A stretch of DNA of 64,000 nucleotides, from the NCBI GenBank assembly GCA_023678885.1, contig CM042975.1:28871405-28935404 (forward strand). The letters are read 5' to 3'. Positions 58,101 to 64,000 of the stretch are shown piece after piece. Within the stretch, counting starts at the first letter, position 1. Every line of letters begins with the position of its first letter. Below the pieces are notes generated by a model. It was not told the origin of the DNA, did no database searches, and was given only the letters and a program-made list of their open reading frames with translations. The position numbers and the translations under genes are program-made. The DNA is from Pogostemon cablin (Eukaryota; Streptophyta; Magnoliopsida; Lamiales; Lamiaceae).

Positions 58101-58445
58101 AACCTTCAAGTTCTCAAGTTAAGAAACCGTGCTTTCCAGGGAGAAGTGTGGGAGACGAGTGATGGTGAATTCCAGAGTCTGAGGTACCTCAAACTGGATG
58201 TGGCATCTCTGTGTGAATGGAATGTTGAATCAAGCCAGCACTTCCCTAATCTCCATCGCTTGATCTTCAAGGACTGCCATTGGCTGCAAGATATTCCCGA
58301 TGAGGTGGGTGAGATCACAACACTTGAGTCGATAGAGGTGATTGGAAGATGCCCAAATTCACTGGGGAAGTCAGCAGAAAGAATAGAGGAAGAGCAACGA
58401 GATGTGGGAAATGAACACCTGAGGGTCATCGTCAACACATATTAA
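55150..58445 (+). CDS. R1/R1B-like CC-NB-LRR resistance protein, copy 4 (intact)
   Basis: Exons 55150-57311 and 57395-58445 with an 83-bp GT-AG intron encode 1070 aa. Motifs in order: P-loop GMPGLGKTT (408-416), kinase-2 VMDDVW (489-494), GSRILLTSR, FRGLPL (571-576), CFLYLG, and V-L-H-D at the MHD position (700-703). The GLPL motif has Phe where copy 1 has Cys. A lysine/arginine-rich insert (RRKIGKYTRRY) just before NB-ARC is shared with copy 2 and not with copy 1. Exon 2 encodes LRRs and the shared C-terminus ending in NTY. Two residues are missing near its start (LRVNNEA for LKDLVNNEA). An in-frame ATG at 55054 would add 32 residues, but MVHLV at 55150 is conserved in all copies and was chosen. 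Role as for the family: intracellular effector recognition and cell-death signalling; target unknown. Confidence 0.93.
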
Positions 58446-59529
58446 TAAAGGTAAATGCAAGAGGCCAAGTACATCTCACTCATAATTTCCTGTATGCAGT
58501 TTTATTTTATTTGATGCAGTGTCCATGTCACACATAAATAAGCTTCCATCAACAGGTGACTGGAGCATCAGCTTTTGCTGCTTTGATGGTCATTGCTATG
58601 CTCACTTTTCTCTTCTTTTTATCTGGTGAGAATGTTGTTAGACTATTGAAGGGTTAACATGTCATAGTCTATGAGGCTACTACTATGATCATTTGAACTA
58701 TGGTGGAACATAAGTGGCAAAAGATTGGATTTTTTTCCTTGTTTAAATCTTAAAGGAAGTTATAAAAGATGAAAACTATGTTAATTAATAATGATACACT
58801 GTTTCCTTGTAAATAAATTGAATTTGGGGTAGAGTATGGCTTTTTGTTTTTTTTTAAAAGAGTGAGGCTCTTGTGTGTCTAGACACATGGATCAATACCC
58901 ATATGTCCAATCCGATTCATTTACTAAACGGGTCGTATATAAGTTGGAAAAAACTCAAATTTCATTTCATCCCCTTCCTTCACCCGATGCGATTTCACTT
59001 CCTTCTCTTCCGATTTCAATTTGATCTCTTTCCAAATTGCATCATCTGCAATTCCTTTTTTTACCCGATTCATACCTTCATCATCTTTGCAGATTTCATA
59101 AGTTGCTCAAATTTCATACCTTCAATTCAACAATTTATCATTGATAAGTTGCAAATATCGTGATTCAATATAGAGATTTCATTCCAAAAATTGCCAAAAA
59201 ATTATAGAAGAATCAAAGCTTGAGTGATTCGAGATTTAGATTCGAGATTCAACATTTTGAGGGTTTGGAGCGCAATTGCCATCATCGTCAACAATTCAGA
59301 TTCAGTTTTAGTTTCGAGTGTTATTTCTTATTCTTGTTCTTTTAATAGATTGAAGAAATAGGGAATTGAATAACACACTCCATAAAGGTATTTCTTATTC
59401 TTCAAATAGGTAATTCGAATTTAATTCATAGCTTTGGGTAATGCCTGGATAATTTTGAAATGCATATGTTTAACAATTAATATTAACACTGATACAATAT
59501 TTGAATAATTCAAAAGTTGTATTGCTATG
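58446..59529. other. Region after NLR copy 4
   Basis: The first 400 bp is the last NLR-type spacer, shortened. From about 58865 it turns to CT-rich sequence with repeated ATTTCATNCCTTC-like motifs. A 96-codon frame at 58873-59163 is Phe/Ile/His-rich and unsupported. Confidence 0.45.
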
Positions 59530-60230
59530 CCTTCAAACTTGAGAGTAAATTTCATGTGATACAACACATTGATCAGCTTACATTATACCCTTTAACAACA
59601 ATCGATATACTCTGTAGCAGTAACCTTAGTACCCTTTAACAGAAATGAATTTACTTTTTTCTATTAGGTTCACAATGATATTACTTTAGTTAATACATTA
59701 TATTATTTAATAGTATCCGTTATACCTTTTAGCAGTGAGCATTGTACCCTATAGCAGTAATGAATTTTTTCTGAATGATATTACTTTAGGTTGTTACATT
59801 ATACCCTTTAACAGTGATGCTTATACCCTATAACAGCAACCACTGTACTCTTCAACATTTATGAATTTACTTTCGTTTTATGTACTTTATTGTATATGTG
59901 ATTTCAACAAACTACTAAATATTATTACATGCACCTTTGTTAATGAAATCCTAAAAGTATAAGATTAATTTATTAGGTTAGGAATTATATTTTAGGTTAT
60001 TAGGTTATACCCTTTAATAGTAATCAATATACCCTTTAGAAGTAACTACCCTTTAACAGTAACGAATTTACTTTTGTTCTATTACATTTGAAATGATATA
60101 TAAAACTTTAGGTTATTACATTATACTCTTTAATAATATGTGTTATACCCTTTAATAGTAACCACAATACCCTTTAGCAGTATCCATTATACCCATTTGC
60201 AGTATTCATTATACCCTGTTATCAATAATG
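59530..60230. repeat. Degenerate array of TACCCTTTAACAGTAA units
   Basis: At least 15 variants of (A)TACCCTTTANCAGTAAC occur at 20-60 bp spacing, with an overlying unit of roughly 110-180 bp (GAATTTACTTT...TCTATTANGTT...AATGATATTACTTTAGGTTNTTACATTATACCC). No coding meaning. Confidence 0.7.
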
Positions 60231-60965
60231 ACAATTGCTTCTTCTACATGTATTCATAATGTTGTAGTTAATTATATTTTTCTGCTAGCTACTATCGTAC
60301 ACTTACATCATGTAATTGATTATATGCTGATGTGCCTTCATTCTACTTGCAATTAATTATATTTAGGTCTTGATGTTTCAATGATTTGTACCAACTCCAT
60401 AATCACAAAATGGAATGAAGACAGTCCTATAAGAACATTTGATAAATCATTGGTCATGATGGGATGATTGAAAATCCGTCTTTGATTTTGTTGTCTTAAC
60501 TTGATTATCCGTTATCTTATATTGTCAGTTGAAATGATAATCTTACTGAGTTCCTGTTTTCTACTAGTGCAGCTGTAACTCCACCAACAGAGACAGTTTA
60601 ACACACACCGACCTGTTTGTATTAATACTGATATAGTAATTGGTATTGCACCTAATTTACATGCTCTACAAGACCTTTTAGGGGGAGTTGAGATTTAATT
60701 ATTCTTCAAAAGAATATATCCATTTTAGTTTCTAAGTAACATTTACTGGCTATCATCTAATGGGTGTTATATATCTACACCTAAAATAAAGAATCGTTGC
60801 TGTATTATGGTCTCGGTGTTGTGTAAGAGGGTATTATAATGATCCTTCATGCTTACGTGGGTCTGGGTGTGCGATGGATTTATTCTTGGAAAGTGTGAGT
60901 AAAAAATTCCCTTTTTAATGTTTTATTATCATATGCTTATGAATGGTTTTATGTAATGATATATG
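60231..60965. other. Intergenic or intronic sequence before the chaperonin fragment
   Basis: No other chaperonin exon was found. The last bases before 60966 look like an intron end (TGTAATGATATATGCAG). Confidence 0.4.
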
Positions 60966-61094
60966 CAGGACAAAACGTTGTCTTGGATGAGTACAGAACC
61001 CCAAGGGTTGTCAATGACGGGGTGACAATTGCAAAGGCCATTGAACTGCCTGATGCTATGGAAATTGCTGGTGCTGCTTTGATCAAGGAGGTTG
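60966..61094 (+). pseudogene. Captured exon fragment of chloroplast chaperonin-60 alpha
   Basis: Encodes about 43 residues, GQNVVLDEYRTPRVVNDG and then VTIAKAIELPDAMEIAGAAL followed by IKEV, a near match to the conserved N-terminal region of plastid Cpn60 alpha (GRNVVLDEYG, VTIARAIELP, ENAGAALIREV). It starts right after an AG acceptor, as an exon would, so it was copied from genomic DNA and not from mRNA. The next family residues (SKTNDSAGDGTTT, the ATP-site loop) are absent and the sequence becomes unrelated. The real protein folds Rubisco and other plastid proteins; this fragment cannot. Confidence 0.8.
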
Positions 61095-61474
61095 GTATTA
61101 TGTACCCATACCCTACACGAAGCAGCTGCTCGATTTCTGCCACAACTGTAGTTACTATTGCGATTTGAAGATGGAAAATCTGTTGTTGGATTAGGAAGGA
61201 AATCTGAAATTGATGGATTTCGGTTTGAGTGCATTTTCCAATTGCGTACATCTTCAAAGGCATTTTCAAGGGGATAAACAGTGCGAGGAGATAGAGATTA
61301 GTAGCCCGACTAAACTGAGATTTGCTTTTGCTTATTATTACTATGCAGAGGTAGAACTATTAGTATTAGAAGCACAAAATGCCATCATGTTTTTTGTAGT
61401 GAAATTGGTGTTTTAGAGCTTCAATTGTTTGGGGTTTTTTGTGCCAAGGAAATATCGTATTTTTTTGTCCTTCA
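61095..61474 (+). other. Sequence after the chaperonin fragment, possible second captured fragment
   Basis: At about 61201-61245 a frame reads LKLMDFGLSAFSNCV, which resembles the DFG activation-segment start of CIPK/SnRK3 kinases (LKVSDFGLSA). The match is only about 15 residues and the flanks do not continue as kinase. It may be a second captured gene piece or chance. Confidence 0.3.
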
Positions 61475-61713
61475 CACTACAAGAAAATGGGCTTTTAATG
61501 AGGAAATTTTAATGACAGGAATAAAAATAGTCATTAAAAAGCACTTTTAATGAGAGAAAAATAAAAAAAATATATAAAATAAATTCTTTTAATGAGATTT
61601 AATGAGAAACTTGTATTCCCGTCATTGTTGATAGTAATCCTCTCATTAGTAATGTGAATTTTGACTATCCTCTCATTATTGATATGAAATTTGGGCTCCC
61701 TTTTTCCCACCAC
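61475..61713. mobile_element. CACTA transposon terminal region
   Basis: Starts CACTACAAGAAAATGGGC, the standard CACTA terminus, followed by repeated subterminal motifs TTTTAATGAG and CTCATTA in both orientations. It is interrupted at 61706-61713 by a hAT insertion. The other end is not in the window or was lost. Confidence 0.7.
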
Positions 61714-62668
61714 TAGGGATGTAATCAAATCGAGCCGAACCGAATACTACTGGGTTTGAGGATCGTTTGTTAAGGAATTATCGAACTCGAGCCCGAGCTC
61801 GAACTCGAAAAGAAAAAAAAATATCGAACTCGAGCTCGAACTCAAACTGTTTGTTAAGGCTCACGAACGTGTTCACGAACTGTTAGAGTGTAACCTGATT
61901 AAGTATTAAATGATTCAACTCTCTACAAGCTTAAGCTTTTAGATAAGGTGGTCATTTAACATGGTAACAGAGCTCATGATTAACAAAGGTCCAGGGTTCA
62001 AACCTCACCGCCACCTATTTATGAGAAAATTCCACATGCAAGCCTTGAGGCAAAAATTCCCCGCCTGCATGTGAGGGGGCGTGTTAGGCGTGTTAGAGTG
62101 TAACCTAATTAAGTATTAAATGATTCAACTCTCTACAAGCTTAAGATGAGGTGGTCATTTAACACGAACACATAAAGTAACTTGTTTATGGACATTTTTT
62201 CATAAACATTTAAATAATTTTGTAGTTGGATATTAAAAGAATGTTTCATTTATAAACATTTAATGTTATTCATAATATTAAATAAACAAACTAACAAAAT
62301 ATAATAATAAACGGTAAAAAATATTTAAAAATTCAAATAATTACTTAAGTTATTATCATATTTGTGTAGTTTAATACAAAATATTTAATTATTGAATATA
62401 ATAAATAAATAATAATATATAATACTAAAGAATAATTATAAAATTTACGAACACGTTTGCGAGCCATTAACGAGCTCATAAACGAATATGTTCGCGAGCT
62501 TTCGAGTCGAACACCCATAGGTTTGAGTTTGGTTTGATAGACTATTCGAACTCAAAATTCAAGTTTGGTTTGGTTTGTTAAGGTTAACAAACGAGTTCGA
62601 ACAAATATTTTATCGAATCGAGACTCGAATAGTTCGCGAGCAAAATGTTTTGCTCGCTTACATCCCTA
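61714..62668. mobile_element. Non-autonomous hAT element (955 bp) containing a TRIM
   Basis: The 8-bp duplication CCCACCAC is exact at 61706-61713 and 62669-62676. Ends TAGGGATGTAA and TTACATCCCTA are a perfect 11-bp inverted repeat. The subterminal regions carry many CGAGCTCGAA / TTCGAGTTT-type motifs. No transposase. A TRIM retrotransposon sits inside. Confidence 0.93.
61881..62164 (+). mobile_element. TRIM retrotransposon (284 bp)
   Basis: Terminal direct repeats 61881-61961 (81 bp) and 62091-62164 (74 bp) both begin TGTTAGAGTGTAACC and end CATTTAACA. A 5-bp duplication CGAAC flanks the unit (61876-61880 and 62165-62169). TGGTAACAGAGC right after the left repeat fits the initiator-Met tRNA primer site, and GTGAGGGGGCG precedes the right repeat as a polypurine tract. 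It has no genes. The left repeat has a 7-bp AGCTTTT-type duplication that the right one lacks. Orientation is set by the primer site. Confidence 0.9.
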
Positions 62669-62676
62669 CCCACCAC

Positions 62677-64000
62677 TTATTCAGGTAATAAAATTTTTAA
62701 AATATTAAGATAACTATCTCTCTCTTCTTCACATCCAAAGGCAGAACATAAAGAAAAATTAAAAGTTAAGAGATCTGTCTCTCTTTCATGAATTCAAAGT
62801 CGAAATCCCCCAAAATCTCATTCACCCTAAAGCCCTAATCAATACTCCTTCATCAAGCACCGTCGTTGCTCCATCATCACGCCTCCTCCCGTACACTGTT
62901 GGAGCGGTCCTGGTCCTGCCGCCGTCCCGGGCTCTTCTGCCTCCGCCGCCGCCGCCGCCGCCGCTGAGTGACCTTCCGGTAAATTCCCCCCAACTTATTT
63001 GGTATTTGTCTAACCCCAAAATGAAAGCCCTAATCAAAAAACAACATGAGAGCAGAGAAATTCACGATTCTAAGCTCATATTTGAAATCTCATCGACGCT
63101 TCATTTTTTGACGGGTTCTTCTCCATCGCTCTACCGTCAAAGGGCTTCCAAGGGTCGCAGGGCTTTTCTACCTCCGACGATGTCCGCTGCCGCCCCTGCT
63201 TCCACGCGGCACCTTCCCCGCTGCCTAGGGCAGCTTCCTTCTCTGCCGCTGTTTCTACCAGAAGTGGTTCTTGCCGATTTGATGCGGCTCTTTGTCCCGT
63301 GTCTGTCACTCCGGCGGTTGCCATGCGGCTGCCTTATCCTCCATGGCCGTGTTCTGTTTCTTCCAGATTGGAAACTTTTCCCACTACGGACAACTACTTG
63401 TCGCCGTTCATCGTTCTGATGCTGAATTTTCCTCAGGCGTGCGTTGAATTTTTCAATTCCTTCACTCTTTGTGAAGTATGTGCACATACCCAGATTGCTC
63501 CAGGTATCAAATTCGCGAATTAAGATGGATGGAATAGTCTTGTTGATAGTTGCTCTTTTAGATCGTCGGGTTTTCCCCAATTTTTGTTTGAATTAGATAG
63601 GGAAAGAGCATCCCTGCCCCTTCTTCTAAATTTTGTATCCTACAGGATACTATGAAGTATACTGTTGTCTCCTTCTTGCCTTATAATGTGTCTGGTCTTG
63701 TTCCGAAAAAGGCTAGGATGATCTTTTCTGATGTTTTGCTGTTATGCAGTTTATAGTTTTTCTTAGATTTGTCTGGTGTTGTGCTGTTATATTTGGGTTT
63801 GTTACCTCTCGTTATTTTATTTGTGTTTTTTACTTCTCTTGGGCTGTGCTTTCTTAATGTGCTTTCCTGTTGTTAGAACACCAATTGGTTCTTGATTACA
63901 CATTTGAGCTTGGGGTTCACCTACTAGTTTTGAAGTTCTAACCTTTCTTTGGAGCTAGTAGTTAGTATTCTAGTTGGAGTTTGGTAATTTTTGAATTAGT
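62677..64000 (+). other. Possible 5' end of a gene running off the window
   Basis: From about 62715 the base composition changes: CT-rich leader-like sequence, two CCCTAATC stretches (62830 and 63028), a (CCG)n run at about 62944-62966, and a splice-donor-like CCG|GTAAAT at about 62979. A 137-codon frame starts at 63006 and is GC-rich with many Leu, Pro and Arg, but I recognise no domain and the neighbouring frames on the other strand are equally open. From 63580 the sequence becomes T-rich, like a long intron. A plant gene start is likely; its product is unknown. Confidence 0.35.

Noticed and set aside
63006..63419. 137-codon frame at the right end as a firm gene
   Set aside because: No domain, and the opposite strand is equally open in the same GC-rich stretch; reported only as a possible gene start.

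Overview
The window is plant nuclear DNA, most likely from an asterid eudicot. It is AT-rich, has GT-AG introns, carries a NAC transcription factor, and has a cluster of R1/R1B-type NLR genes, a family known mainly from Solanales and Lamiales. The lineage is an inference from those NLRs and from the repeat content. It is not a bacterial or organellar sequence, and I see no tRNA, rRNA or CRISPR.

Layout. 1-18.8 kb is gene-poor and AT-rich, filled with short DNA transposons (Stowaway-like MITEs, two hAT elements with exact 8-bp target duplications, one CACTA end), a SINE with a 14-bp target duplication, and tandem or microsatellite arrays. At 19.0-20.4 kb lies a complete three-exon NAC gene (375 aa, NAC046/NAC087-like). 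At 20.4-23.3 kb there are more MITEs and a SINE-like dimer. At 23.4-33.2 kb sits a decayed Ty3/gypsy element of the Tat type with both LTRs, broken gag-pol and a truncated integrase. It is split by a second, Athila-like retrotransposon fragment that has its own primer-binding site. At 33.4-37.6 kb there is a third hAT element, further MITEs and a SINE-like sequence.

37.8-58.4 kb is the main feature: four tandem R1-like NLRs in the same orientation. Copies 1 (37803-41106) and 4 (55150-58445) are intact two-exon genes of 1073 and 1070 aa. Copies 2 and 3 are pseudogenes with frameshifts and stops. The spacers 1-2 and 3-4 share the same small NLR relic, so the cluster appears to have grown by duplication of a two-gene block. 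The N-terminal parts pair 1 with 3 and 2 with 4, but the C-terminal end pairs 1 with 2 and 3 with 4, which points to gene conversion or unequal exchange between neighbours. A solo LTR with a perfect TCCGG duplication and a GC-rich MITE sit in one duplicated block and not in the other.

58.5-64 kb holds a degenerate repeat array, a captured exon fragment of chloroplast chaperonin-60 alpha, a CACTA end, and a hAT element that itself contains a 284-bp TRIM retrotransposon with a 5-bp duplication. The last 1.2 kb looks like the start of a gene running off the window, but its product cannot be named.
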